IMG/VR virus record: IMGVR_UViG_3300006224_000026
Span: 1 to 32,442 of that record
Reading direction: 5' to 3' (one strand)
Length of the DNA: 32,442 nucleotides
Source: a virus
The position numbers and the translations under genes are program-made. The notes below the pieces were generated by a model, which was not told the origin of the DNA, searched no databases, and saw only the letters and a program-made list of their open reading frames with translations. Positions 9,270-16,138 of the stretch are shown one piece after another (positions within the stretch are counted from its first letter, which is position 1; each line of letters starts with the position of its first letter).

Positions 9270-9369
9270 GATAAATAACCCCTATAGGTTTTATTCAAGG
9301 CGGCAATTACTAATCGAGGCATGGTGACGAGGATTAGAGCGAGCTTGATGTGATGTTTATTAATTAAAT

Positions 9370-9483
9370 TTAGTCTTTTTTTACTTCTAGCAACCATTTT
9401 TCCCACGCGCTAATAATGCCTTTTGCGGCACGTATTAATGATTCATGTAGGGCAATGGTTGCTTTGTTCATATTGTCAAGCAT
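9370..9483 (-). CDS. Small unknown protein in the tail tube leader (37 aa)
   Basis: An ATG at 9483 opens a 37-codon frame, MLDNMNKATIALHESLIRAA followed by KGIISAWEKWLLEVKKD, predicted to be one amphipathic helix. It lies in the 250-base gap between the tail terminator and tail tube genes, on the same strand. There is no clear ribosome binding site before the first ATG or before the second ATG at 9471, and a promoter-like sequence touches the start. The composition looks protein-like, yet the lack of a binding site keeps this doubtful. The remaining gap, 9270-9369, holds no convincing gene. Confidence 0.45.
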   Translation of the reverse strand: MLDNMNKATIALHESLIRAAKGIISAWEKWLLEVKKD

Positions 9484-9519
9484 TATATATCTATTATATT
9501 AATTTTGCAAGTATGTCAA
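9482..9519 (-). promoter_or_regulatory. Candidate promoter for the tail tube gene
   Basis: On the minus strand TTGACA (9519-9514) is followed after 15 bases by TATAAT (9498-9493). Alternatively, TTGCAA (9510-9505) is followed after 17 bases by TATAAT (9487-9482). Both match sigma-70 boxes well. The element includes the 15-bp repeat also found at 1122-1136. It lies about 220 bases before the tail tube start, so it could supply extra transcripts of this abundant protein. Confidence 0.5.
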
Positions 9520-9522
9520 GTA

Positions 9523-10140
9523 TTAAGGAAATATATCAGCCCAATATCTAACTTTTATACATTTCTTATAAAAATTACCATCGGGACCATAATCAACAAC
9601 GCTAGGCGTAGCTTCAACTCTTGCCGTTATGTCGGTATTGGTAAATGACGCTCCACGCTTAAAGGTATTTTTAATTAGTTCTACGCGAGTATCAATAGCC
9701 GCTGTACCTTTTTGCAATGGATACATCAAATCTATTTGAAAATAACTATGTATTCTATAGAAATCATCGCCCATCGTTGGGTTTTCAGCGTCAAACGTTG
9801 GGAACCATACTTGCTGCCAAGGGGTATTTGCCGAAGGCTGAGTAAATGGTATGTTTTGCCATGCGGTTAATGTGAACCCGCCGCCAGTGCCGGAAACAGT
9901 TACAGTTTTAGGAATGGTAAACGTACTTGTGCCTGTTACCGTCACAACATAACTACCATCTATCGCTGGTGTTGATCCTGTATGACCTATAATATTTACT
10001 TTCATGCCAGACGTTAAACCATGCGGCGAAGTTGTCGTAATAACGGTGCTAGTGGCTATAGATGATGACGCAATAGCGTTCATTCCATCCAAACCATTAA
10101 TAGCTGTTTCAATAGCCCGTCTTATATAGAGTTCGCTCAT
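9523..10140 (-). CDS. Tail terminator protein with an inserted beta domain
   Basis: A 205-residue protein placed between the HK97-gp10-like protein and the tail tube gene, the standard slot for the tail terminator. The N-terminal helix (ELYIRRAIETAING) and the C-terminal half (TPWQQVWFPTFDAENPTMGDDFYRIH, FQIDLMYPLQKGTAAIDTRVELIKNTFKRG) resemble DUF4128-type terminators, which cap the growing tail tube. Residues about 24-92 are an insert, with SPHGLTSGMKVNIIGHTG, DGSYVVTVTGTSTFTIP and GTGGGFT, typical of FCCH-like beta modules found in phage structural proteins. The insert likely projects from the neck. The ATG overlaps the stop of the preceding gene. Confidence 0.8.
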   Translation of the reverse strand: MSELYIRRAIETAINGLDGMNAIASSSIATSTVITTTSPHGLTSGMKVNIIGHTGSTPAIDGSYVVTVTGTSTFTIPKTVTVSGTGGGFTLTAWQNIPFTQPSANTPWQQVWFPTFDAENPTMGDDFYRIHSYFQIDLMYPLQKGTAAIDTRVELIKNTFKRGASFTNTDITARVEATPSVVDYGPDGNFYKKCIKVRYWADIFP

Positions 10141-10571
10141 AATGATTTAGTCACAATACTGTCAAATTTTAACGATGTTTTTTCTACCCATCCCTCTGGA
10201 ACTTGCCCAGAGTGACCGTTTTCAAGGGCTTGAGCATAATGGGCATTATTTACTATGTAATAGGTATGTCCTGCTGCTTTTTTAGGGATCTTTGCGCCTA
10301 TTCTCACAATAGCATTTGCCCTATCTTTATCTTCGCCTTGTATTTCATTAGTCGGCGCACTATCAACACCTAACTGCCAATTCAGCAAAAAATGACCTGG
10401 AGTATATCCTGGTGGAGCAGGTCTTGACCATGAGTCAGGGTCGCCAATAGGGCTTATTTCTGTTAATTCAAACGCAGTATTTGCCACAACACGAGAAACA
10501 ACCTTATCAGCATCGTCTAGTGTTTGTTTAACAAAATTGGCAATGTCTACTGAGAAGTTATATTGAGACAT
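10137..10571 (-). CDS. HK97-gp10-like tail completion (neck) protein
   Basis: A 144-residue protein with the order typical of this family: an N-terminal helix (VDIANFVKQTLDDADKVVSRVVANTAFELTEISP), a region with PDSW, PGHFLLNWQ, then AGHTYYIVNNAHYAQALENGHSGQVPEGWV near residues 105-130. The block YYIVNNAHYAQALENGHS is the hallmark of the HK97 gp10 or phage-neck family, which joins head to tail. The gene sits between a small unknown gene and the tail terminator, and its stop overlaps the terminator start, which suggests translational coupling. Confidence 0.83.
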   Translation of the reverse strand: MSQYNFSVDIANFVKQTLDDADKVVSRVVANTAFELTEISPIGDPDSWSRPAPPGYTPGHFLLNWQLGVDSAPTNEIQGEDKDRANAIVRIGAKIPKKAAGHTYYIVNNAHYAQALENGHSGQVPEGWVEKTSLKFDSIVTKSL

Positions 10572-10573
10572 TA

Positions 10574-10789
10574 CTAAATTTCTTTCAATTCAAATTTCTT
10601 TCTAATTGTATTAACTTTATCCATGTCTACATCATAATCTTGAAATTCTTCAATAATAACCATTGTTGGGAGTTCACTTGAATTTAACTTCAAAGTTAAC
10701 TCAACAATATGCCGCCCCTCAAGACCTAGCATTTTTAATATTTCAAATTGAAAATCAAGCATGTTTTTTGTTTGTTTTTGACTATTCAT
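10574..10789 (-). CDS. Unknown small protein in the connector cluster (71 aa)
   Basis: A 71-residue protein that starts with an ATG preceded by TATAGGATAGAT, giving an AGGAT binding site. It ends two bases before the next gene. The sequence FQFEILKMLGLEGRHIVELT and LPTMVIIEEFQDYD suggests a compact alpha/beta fold. No family was recognised, but its fixed place between head-closure and neck genes suggests a structural or assembly role. The leader string TATCTATCCTATA also occurs before the small membrane protein gene at 22720. Confidence 0.75.
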   Translation of the reverse strand: MNSQKQTKNMLDFQFEILKMLGLEGRHIVELTLKLNSSELPTMVIIEEFQDYDVDMDKVNTIRKKFELKEI

Positions 10790-10793
10790 TTAT

Positions 10794-11189
10794 CTATCCT
10801 ATAGAAATATTACACTCAATCAAAACAACAGTACCCGCAGGAGCTAATGTCTTGACCATTTTAATTAGATATATAGCGCCATTAGCATCTGTAACGTAGT
10901 CATTAACTTCTGGAACTGTAATTCCTGTAGGCGATAAAAACAGTTGCTTATCACCAGCGACAATGGAAGTAGCCGGTATCATTGACTTACCATAACTAGG
11001 CGTTGAGCCTAGTTGCCCCCATTCAAATATAGCGCCTTTTGCTGTTTCTGTGCTGGTTGTGTCGGTTGCTGTTCCGGTAGCTGGATCGTATGCACCAATA
11101 CTATGATGCGTAAGCGTTAAATCTTGCCCATATTTGGCAAGCATACGCTCAACAGTTGCTTTTACTCTGGCATAGTTAAAGGTAGCCAT
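10794..11189 (-). CDS. Head closure / head-tail joining protein
   Basis: A 131-residue protein, NYARVKATVERMLAKYGQDL at the N-terminus, then beta strands LTLTHHSIGAYDPATGTA, KGAIFEWGQL, GDKQLFLSPTGITVPEVNDYVT, AIYLIKMVKTLAPAGTVVLIEC. This pattern of an N-terminal helix and small beta barrel ending in a strand that describes a parameter limit is characteristic of phage head-closure proteins of the stopper type. Its place between adaptor-type and neck genes agrees. The ATG overlaps the stop of the metallopeptidase-like gene as TAATG. Confidence 0.7.
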   Translation of the reverse strand: MATFNYARVKATVERMLAKYGQDLTLTHHSIGAYDPATGTATDTTSTETAKGAIFEWGQLGSTPSYGKSMIPATSIVAGDKQLFLSPTGITVPEVNDYVTDANGAIYLIKMVKTLAPAGTVVLIECNISIG

Positions 11190-11599
11190 TAATAAGCCTC
11201 AATCAATCTTTGGGCTATACATTGAATAGAATAAGCTTCAAATTCTCTGCTAGGTTCACACTCACCTATATTTTCTTTAATCTCTTGCCATATATGAACG
11301 GCTTCATGTATTAATAATCCGCATATTTCATTAGGGGTAACTCCGTTTTCTTCATTCTTTTGTTTATCAACACAGACTAATGAAATATATTTACCGTCAT
11401 TCTCAAAATGATGGACACTTGCATGTGACCACTCATTAAGAATGAAACTAGGTCTATCTTTTTTAGCTATTCCTAATCTTTTTAACTCTTTATTAAATAC
11501 TTTTTCACTTGTGCATAAAGCATAATAAATTGGCGATAGGATTAATGATCTATCGCAATATTCTAATTGCTTTTTGTCTTTTTTATCTTTCTTACTCAT
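11189..11599 (-). CDS. Putative zinc metallopeptidase (HExxH) within the connector genes
   Basis: A 136-residue protein with LLIHEAVHIWQ, giving the zinc-peptidase motif His98-Glu99-x-x-His102. A glutamate at 119 or 121 (REFEAYSIQCIAQ) is a possible third ligand. The N-terminus is very lysine-rich (KKDKKDKKQLEY). Residues 51-77 include SFILNEWSHASVHHFE, with extra histidines. Small HExxH proteins occur in structural clusters of other proteobacterial phages. Whether it cuts a capsid protein, degrades host material at entry or is a structural relic is unknown. It is translationally coupled on both sides by TAATG overlaps, so it is a regular member of the late operon. Confidence 0.72.
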   Translation of the reverse strand: MSKKDKKDKKQLEYCDRSLILSPIYYALCTSEKVFNKELKRLGIAKKDRPSFILNEWSHASVHHFENDGKYISLVCVDKQKNEENGVTPNEICGLLIHEAVHIWQEIKENIGECEPSREFEAYSIQCIAQRLIEAY

Positions 11600-12129
11600 T
11601 ACGCCCTTTGCACAGTGCTAACTAAAGAATTCATTCCGCCATCTTTTAAATAAATAGACAACATAGCATCAATAGATTTATAAAGTGGCGTATCTGGACT
11701 ACGACTATCATATTTAGTGGTAATTGGCCCGATTGTTTCTTCTGTTACCAAGTCTGATACATCTGGAAATAGACCATCTGTATAGGTTGTTGATCTTAAT
11801 GCTAATTCAGCACAAGCCCGTTGCACTTCTACAGGTACAATATCAGTATCAACATAAGACTGATTAGCGACTCTTATAGGTCTAATATAAACATTTTCTC
11901 TGGGCCAATCTAAAGCTTGTGTGCTTGTATATCTATATCCATCCCAATATGCAGAGTATCGTTGCAACATGAAATCTGTTGCTTTTCGTAACGCTTGTTC
12001 TTTTTGGGCGGTAGTTAATGCCGCCCAAGTTGTATTGCCACGATTAGAAAAATAAGTGTCGGCATCTGCTACACTTATGTATGATTCTGCTGTACTAAGG
12101 CCGGTTCCATCTTCGGTAATTAATGACAT
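11599..12129 (-). CDS. Head-tail adaptor of the DnaT-like phage family
   Basis: The protein begins MSLITEDGTGLSTAESYISVADADTYFSNRG when the ATG at 12129 is used, giving 176 residues. This start overlaps the previous stop as TAATG and has AGGGG 8 bases upstream, which is better than the earlier in-frame start at 12156. The opening ESYISVADADTYF, the helix LTTAQKEQALRKATDFMLQRY, the segment QALDWPRENVY and PVEVQRACAELALR are typical of the phage family often named DnaT-like ssDNA-binding protein. In this gene neighbourhood it is a gp6-like head-tail adaptor, so a DNA-binding role should not be assumed. Confidence 0.8.
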   Translation of the reverse strand: MSLITEDGTGLSTAESYISVADADTYFSNRGNTTWAALTTAQKEQALRKATDFMLQRYSAYWDGYRYTSTQALDWPRENVYIRPIRVANQSYVDTDIVPVEVQRACAELALRSTTYTDGLFPDVSDLVTEETIGPITTKYDSRSPDTPLYKSIDAMLSIYLKDGGMNSLVSTVQRA

Positions 12130-12902
12130 TACAGAACCCCTGTATAAATAAACCAATATCCAGCAAATGTAGTTGGTTGCATAATATTATGGGATGTGCT
12201 TCCACCTGTTGCGGTTGTTACGTATGAACTAGACCCTGTATCTAAACCTTGATAATTAGAGAATGCGTCGTTAATGTCATAGTCATTGCGTACATAACCT
12301 TGTATTGCATGGCTATGTGCCGCCATTTCTGATACAGTTAACGCATGGTTTTCTTCACCTACTACAGCACCTATAGCCCGATTTGTATAAGTAACAGTTA
12401 AAGTATGGGTACCTGTACCTTGTCCTGTTATATCAATCGCTGTACCAGCAATCGCATTTGCACGAGTTGTAGCCAACATAATTAATGTCGCGGATTCTCT
12501 GATTGCATAGTACGTAGTACCTGCCGTAAGACCAGCCGGGGCGGTACCTGTTGTGCTGAGAACTACTGCCGTTCCTGTATAAATACTATCATTAGAGGGC
12601 ACAGTAATATCATTGGCTGCAACTATAACTGCGGTATTAGCAAAGCTTATTGCAAAAGCACCTTGTCCTGCGCCGCCAGGAACACGACCACGCATATCTG
12701 GCAGATTAAATGTTGTTGTGCCATTCCCAACGCCGTATGTAGTGCTTATCTCCGTAAAAAGAGCAGAATATATAGATCGGCTTATGTCTTGCCCATTACA
12801 TAACAGAAGTCCATTTGTTTCTGACGAGCCAGCTTTATAAACAAGCTCGCCTATGTCTCTAACGGCATGTAATTTATTATCACTAACATGAATTCTTGCC
12901 AT
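12129..12902 (-). CDS. Collar-domain fibre-like protein with inserted beta domain
   Basis: A 257-residue protein from the ATG at 12902, one base after the previous stop. An earlier in-frame start at 12941 lies inside the upstream gene. The N-terminal third has the phage collar pattern GLLLCNGQDISRSIYSALF and TFNLPDMRGRVPGGAG. The C-terminal third has VGEENHALTVSEMAAHSHA and MQPTTFAGYWFIYTGV. Between them, about residues 90-175, is an insert (TAVVLSTTGTAPAGLTAGTT, TAIDITGQGTGTHTL) like FCCH beta modules. Collar proteins trimerise and form fibre tips or shaft bases. Finding one next to head genes is unusual and suggests a neck or head fibre, but a displaced tail fibre cannot be excluded. Confidence 0.78.
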   Translation of the reverse strand: MARIHVSDNKLHAVRDIGELVYKAGSSETNGLLLCNGQDISRSIYSALFTEISTTYGVGNGTTTFNLPDMRGRVPGGAGQGAFAISFANTAVIVAANDITVPSNDSIYTGTAVVLSTTGTAPAGLTAGTTYYAIRESATLIMLATTRANAIAGTAIDITGQGTGTHTLTVTYTNRAIGAVVGEENHALTVSEMAAHSHAIQGYVRNDYDINDAFSNYQGLDTGSSSYVTTATGGSTSHNIMQPTTFAGYWFIYTGVL

Positions 12903-12903
12903 A

Positions 12904-13053
12904 TTATTTCTTCTTCGCTTTATCTTTGGCTTTTTTAGCAATACTAAGTGCTATTGCCACGGCTTGCTTTTGTTCCATCTTGGGATGCTTTTTCATTTCC
13001 ATTGATATGTTTTTGCTAATGCTTTTTTTACTATATCCTTTGATTAACGGCAT
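12904..13053 (-). CDS. Small basic phage protein (MPLIKGYSKKSISKNI type, 49 aa)
   Basis: The ATG at 13053, with AGAGG 8 bases upstream, gives 49 residues. A longer frame from 13101 lacks a binding site. MPLIKGYSKKSISKNI, then MKKHPKMEQKQAVAIALS and a lysine-rich tail, matches a small basic protein seen in many phages near structural or packaging genes, with function unknown. The high positive charge suggests nucleic-acid contact or an internal head role, as inference. It immediately precedes the collar gene. Confidence 0.8.
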   Translation of the reverse strand: MPLIKGYSKKSISKNISMEMKKHPKMEQKQAVAIALSIAKKAKDKAKKK

Positions 13054-13100
13054 AGTATTACCTCTATGAATTTTGTTAGATTCTATTAAACTTAATGACA

Positions 13101-13658
13101 TTAAACTTTACGACCTCTAATACCTATAGTTTGAGATACTAGAGACGAAAAGTTATCATTTAATCTTGCTATAAACCTATCTCCATCGCTAAGCTTAATA
13201 GGCATTCCATATTCAGCTGTGACATTAAAATCGACTGTTAGCGTTTGAGATAGCCCGGCAAAAGAAGTTAGTTTTGAATCTGGCGTAACAGATAGCCATT
13301 CATAATTTTGCTTAAATCCAATTCCACTTAATAAAGGAATTTCAGATAATCCATTAGGTTTAACAAAAAATTTAATTCCATTAGTTAACCCTCCTGTTAT
13401 TGCGCCATAATCAGTTTGATTGAAATTAGCATTATCTGATATTGATATTAATAATGTTTGCAGATAATAATTTGTTGTAGCTTGATAATAAAAATCAATT
13501 GGAGATGATGAATAATCGCCATTAAGATTATAAGTTCCTTTTCCGTCACCTGATGCTGTTAAAAAGAACTGTACTGGCAATCCTATTACTGATGGAACAG
13601 AACAAGGATTACCCTCTGTGTCATGGTTGTTCTTTTCATTAATAGATATGATTGCCAT
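13101..13658 (-). CDS. Unknown virion-associated protein (185 aa)
   Basis: A 185-residue beta-rich protein encoded in the run of small genes between coat and connectors. Segments such as VIGLPVQFFLTASGDGKGTY, NYYLQTLLISISDNANFNQ and AEYGMPIKLSDGDRFIARLNDNFSSL suggest a single beta-sandwich. There are no cysteines in conserved pairs, no signal peptide and no catalytic motif. By position it is a capsid decoration or head-fibre subunit, possibly together with the next two genes. The stop abuts the start region of the small basic protein gene, and its ATG directly follows the stop of the 108-residue gene. Confidence 0.65.
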   Translation of the reverse strand: MAIISINEKNNHDTEGNPCSVPSVIGLPVQFFLTASGDGKGTYNLNGDYSSSPIDFYYQATTNYYLQTLLISISDNANFNQTDYGAITGGLTNGIKFFVKPNGLSEIPLLSGIGFKQNYEWLSVTPDSKLTSFAGLSQTLTVDFNVTAEYGMPIKLSDGDRFIARLNDNFSSLVSQTIGIRGRKV

Positions 13659-13985
13659 TTAGGTATTAACTAATTGAGCATCAATCCAAATATCTGCACT
13701 TCCGATTGTTTTTGTTGGACCTGTTGATGAATTGCATATCACAATACCATTATTAAATGGACGGCCATGAATACCAAAATCAATGCTAAAATTAGATGAC
13801 GCACCTACAGATATAATTACTACAGGTGCTGCGCCATCATCAGGCAAAGTAGCAGAATCATGTATTTGTATAAACTGAGCAGATGCTTTTGAATTGTATC
13901 CGCTCAATCCATACAAAGTTGATTCTCTATCCGCAATAATCAAACTAGCAGCATAGGCTGTAGTTGTTTTATTTTGCATAGACAT
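13659..13985 (-). CDS. Unknown small virion-associated protein (108 aa)
   Basis: A 108-residue protein, beta-rich, with YAASLIIADRESTLYGLSGYNSK near the start and FSIDFGIHGRPFNNGIVIC and IWIDAQLV near the end. The segment QFIQIHDSATLPDDGAAPVV is typical of short phage proteins that pack on virion surfaces, where a value and its fallback offset are described by a compact sandwich. No enzyme motif is visible. Its place between coat and connectors and its stop codon abutting the next ATG suggest co-expression with the flanking structural genes. Function is inferred from context alone. Confidence 0.65.
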   Translation of the reverse strand: MSMQNKTTTAYAASLIIADRESTLYGLSGYNSKASAQFIQIHDSATLPDDGAAPVVIISVGASSNFSIDFGIHGRPFNNGIVICNSSTGPTKTIGSADIWIDAQLVNT

Positions 13986-13996
13986 TTAATAAATAC

Positions 13997-14653
13997 CTAT
14001 CTAATGCGTTTAGCGCGTAAAGTGCCGTAAACGCCAACTGTACCAGCGGAGAACGTATCGGCCGCTACCAGATAAACGGTAGTTGTTGCCGTAATGCTCA
14101 ACGATACAGGAGGAATTGCAGTGCTATATCCACCAGTTAAAGTGGTTCCAAATGTAGCGGTTTGGCTAATGCCAGCATCAGTACCCAGTCCGGAACCACC
14201 AGCTTGAGATGGCATGGTGGCAGAAGTTAATGAAATTCCAGCGCCGTATATAGTTGCAGTTGTACCAGTTAATACTCTATCGACTACACCTGACAATTCC
14301 CAGTCGCCAGCTTCTAAACTCAAGCTTGTTACATTCAACGGTGTTGCTGTTGTTTCAGAAACTGCCGAAGCTACTGCTACAGTTGATGTTTTTACTTGAT
14401 CAATTTGCGCTGTATAAGTTGACTCTGCATAAGTCAATGAACCTGTTAAGCAAGTAATTTTAATTCTTACTTCTTGTTGATATTGACCAAATACGCTAGT
14501 TGTACTAGCTGCCATAGAAGAAGATGAAAGTAATGTGCTATATCCATCCCATACTTCAACTAATGCGGTACTAGCTGCGGCAGTTGTTACGACAAATTTA
14601 TTGCCTACCTGAATAACATCAGTATAAGTTTCTTTTGCTACTAATGAAGCCAT
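13997..14653 (-). CDS. Unknown virion structural protein (218 aa)
   Basis: A 218-residue protein dominated by Ser, Thr, Ala and Gly with alternating hydrophobic residues, as in beta-sandwich head decoration or fibre proteins. The N-terminal part (YTDVIQVGNKFVVTTAAAS, EVRIKITCLTGSLTY) and C-terminal part (LEAGDWELSGVVDRV, TTTVYLVAADTFSAG, VYGTLRAKRIR) look like two separate beta domains. The second half resembles small C-terminal domains (GDW.LSG...F......GtL.ArRir) common in short phage structural proteins. Its ATG overlaps the stop of the 67-residue gene. Confidence 0.7.
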   Translation of the reverse strand: MASLVAKETYTDVIQVGNKFVVTTAAASTALVEVWDGYSTLLSSSSMAASTTSVFGQYQQEVRIKITCLTGSLTYAESTYTAQIDQVKTSTVAVASAVSETTATPLNVTSLSLEAGDWELSGVVDRVLTGTTATIYGAGISLTSATMPSQAGGSGLGTDAGISQTATFGTTLTGGYSTAIPPVSLSITATTTVYLVAADTFSAGTVGVYGTLRAKRIR

Positions 14654-14856
14654 TATTTATCTCCTAAAGTGTTAATTACGGGTTCTTTAACTTCTGGCTC
14701 TTTAGGAGCTTTTGGTTCTTTTGGTTCTCTTCTTTGCTTTTCTTCTACTTTACCTTCTACATATAATTCATGTATTTCATGATTAAAGTTTTCTTCTTCA
14801 ATAATTACAAAATCACCTTGTGACGGATGACTTGGTTTAATTCTTAAAACTGCCAT
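14653..14856 (-). CDS. Small proline/lysine/glutamate-rich protein after the coat gene (67 aa)
   Basis: A 67-residue protein with an ordered N-terminal half (AVLRIKPSHPSQGDFVIIEE then NHEIHELY) and a disordered C-terminal half made of repeats of EPK and PKEPE. The N-terminal segment resembles small phage proteins encoded directly after coat genes; their function is not known. The charged tail suggests a flexible linker or head-interior segment. The stop overlaps the next start. No membrane segment or metal site is seen. Confidence 0.68.
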   Translation of the reverse strand: MAVLRIKPSHPSQGDFVIIEEENFNHEIHELYVEGKVEEKQRREPKEPKAPKEPEVKEPVINTLGDK

Positions 14857-14882
14857 TATTATTCCTATTTAATAAATTAAGT

Positions 14883-14904
14883 GACTGCCCAATGAAGGGC
14901 AGTC
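14883..14904 (-). terminator. 8-bp GC-rich hairpin after the coat gene
   Basis: GACTGCCC (14883-14890) and GGGCAGTC (14897-14904) form a perfect stem with a 6-base loop, 27 bases past the coat stop codon. On the minus strand it is followed by ACTTAATTTATT, without a U-run. It may act as a partial terminator or protect the 3' end of the abundant coat mRNA. Confidence 0.55.
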
Positions 14905-14930
14905 TATTAAAAACATAAATGACAAATAGA

Positions 14931-16112
14931 TTAAGCGCCGATCAAAAGACCAAGGAACTCCGGCTTAATTACCTTGTAGCCCCAAGCCAAGTTGATCTCA
15001 TAACGCACTTGACGTTTTTGCTTATAAACAATAAATTCATAAGTAATACCTGATACTGGATCAGTAATCAGCATCATATCGTCAGCATTGTCGCCACCTT
15101 CCGGCATTGCTGGAGCGCGAGTAGCCAATTGAATAGCTGAACGATGGAAGAACATATTACGAGTAGTGGCGGCAACAACAGTAATTGCTACGGCAGAAGC
15201 AGGTAATGCTTGACGCAAACCTGGAGCCGCTAAAGTAATGGTGCCACCGCCTGATACATCAGCATCACCGGAAGCAACAATATACTGGTTAGTGTCGTTA
15301 GCAAAAGTGATAATATCGCCAGCGATAATAGTACCAGTACCAGCAGATGCTAAGGTAATAACAGTTGAACCGATTGCATAGCCAGTTGTATCAGTTGTCG
15401 CGCTTGCACCAGTACCCACTGTAACAGCAGTTTTAACCTGAGCTGATTGATGCAGATCAAAGCCCATAACAGGCGCAGCAGTAATACTTCCTCTACGCAA
15501 CAATTCTTCTGCTGCATTTCCGCCAGTGTTTAACTGGAACAAGGTAGATTGTTTGCCACGCAAACGATTGACAGATGCAGAGCCTAATACCATGTGCAGA
15601 TCAGTAGAAGGTGCGCCGTTTTCTTCCAGAATTTTCAAAGAGTTTGAAAAATCAGACAAATCAGATGCGGTATTAAATGGTGTTCCAGTTGCGGTACCGT
15701 AAGCGCGTGATGCGTAAATATGCTGTGCGGCTAAATCAGTCTCAATCTCATTAGACAATGTACGCAATGCTTGCTCAATACGTTGCTGATTGATTGAGCC
15801 TAATGTACCAGCATTTTGCAAGCCTTTAGTTTCTTCGCCAGTAATACCGAATGGAACAGATCGAGATTTGGTAATCTCCATGCTCACATTGTTAATGTTT
15901 TGACTTGGCGCAGTCGCTGCTACGTTGGTCACTGTTAAGTCTTCCGCAGCCATCGCGCCAACAACCGGCGATCTTACTACCTCGCCAATAGCTGCGCGCT
16001 CTGCGGTGCTATCTCTAGCTACAGCAGGGATAAAGCCGACACGCTCACGCGCAACGGTATCCATTGCATTATAAATATCAGGTAAAAGATCGGTGAGGGT
16101 TAAAATAGCCAT
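14931..16112 (-). CDS. Major capsid protein, P22 coat type
   Basis: A 393-residue protein beginning MAILTLTDLLPDIYNAMDTV, with ARERVGFIPAVARD, AAIGEVVRSPVVG, EITKSRSVPFGITGEETKGL, RIEQALRTLSNEIETDLAA and, near the end, MMLITDPVSGITYEFIVYKQ and VRYEINLAWGYKVIKPEFLG. This matches the P22-type coat family with an HK97 fold. Residues about 233-315 hold a beta-rich insert (STVITLASAGTGTIIAGDII), in the region where P22 coat has its extra domain. The scaffold gene lies directly upstream and no head protease is present, as in P22, where scaffold is recycled rather than digested. A hairpin follows the gene. Confidence 0.9.
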   Translation of the reverse strand: MAILTLTDLLPDIYNAMDTVARERVGFIPAVARDSTAERAAIGEVVRSPVVGAMAAEDLTVTNVAATAPSQNINNVSMEITKSRSVPFGITGEETKGLQNAGTLGSINQQRIEQALRTLSNEIETDLAAQHIYASRAYGTATGTPFNTASDLSDFSNSLKILEENGAPSTDLHMVLGSASVNRLRGKQSTLFQLNTGGNAAEELLRRGSITAAPVMGFDLHQSAQVKTAVTVGTGASATTDTTGYAIGSTVITLASAGTGTIIAGDIITFANDTNQYIVASGDADVSGGGTITLAAPGLRQALPASAVAITVVAATTRNMFFHRSAIQLATRAPAMPEGGDNADDMMLITDPVSGITYEFIVYKQKRQVRYEINLAWGYKVIKPEFLGLLIGA

Positions 16113-16138
16113 TATTTATATTTCCTATATTAAAAAAA

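Noticed and set aside
9270-9322. A 28-codon frame from an ATG near 9322 overlapping the tail tube start
   Set aside because: It has no binding site, runs out of frame into the tube gene and shows no protein-like pattern beyond chance.
11599-12156. A DNA-replication role suggested by the DnaT-like family name of the adaptor gene
   Set aside because: The gene lies among connectors in the late operon, where this phage family acts as a head-tail adaptor; nothing else points to replication.
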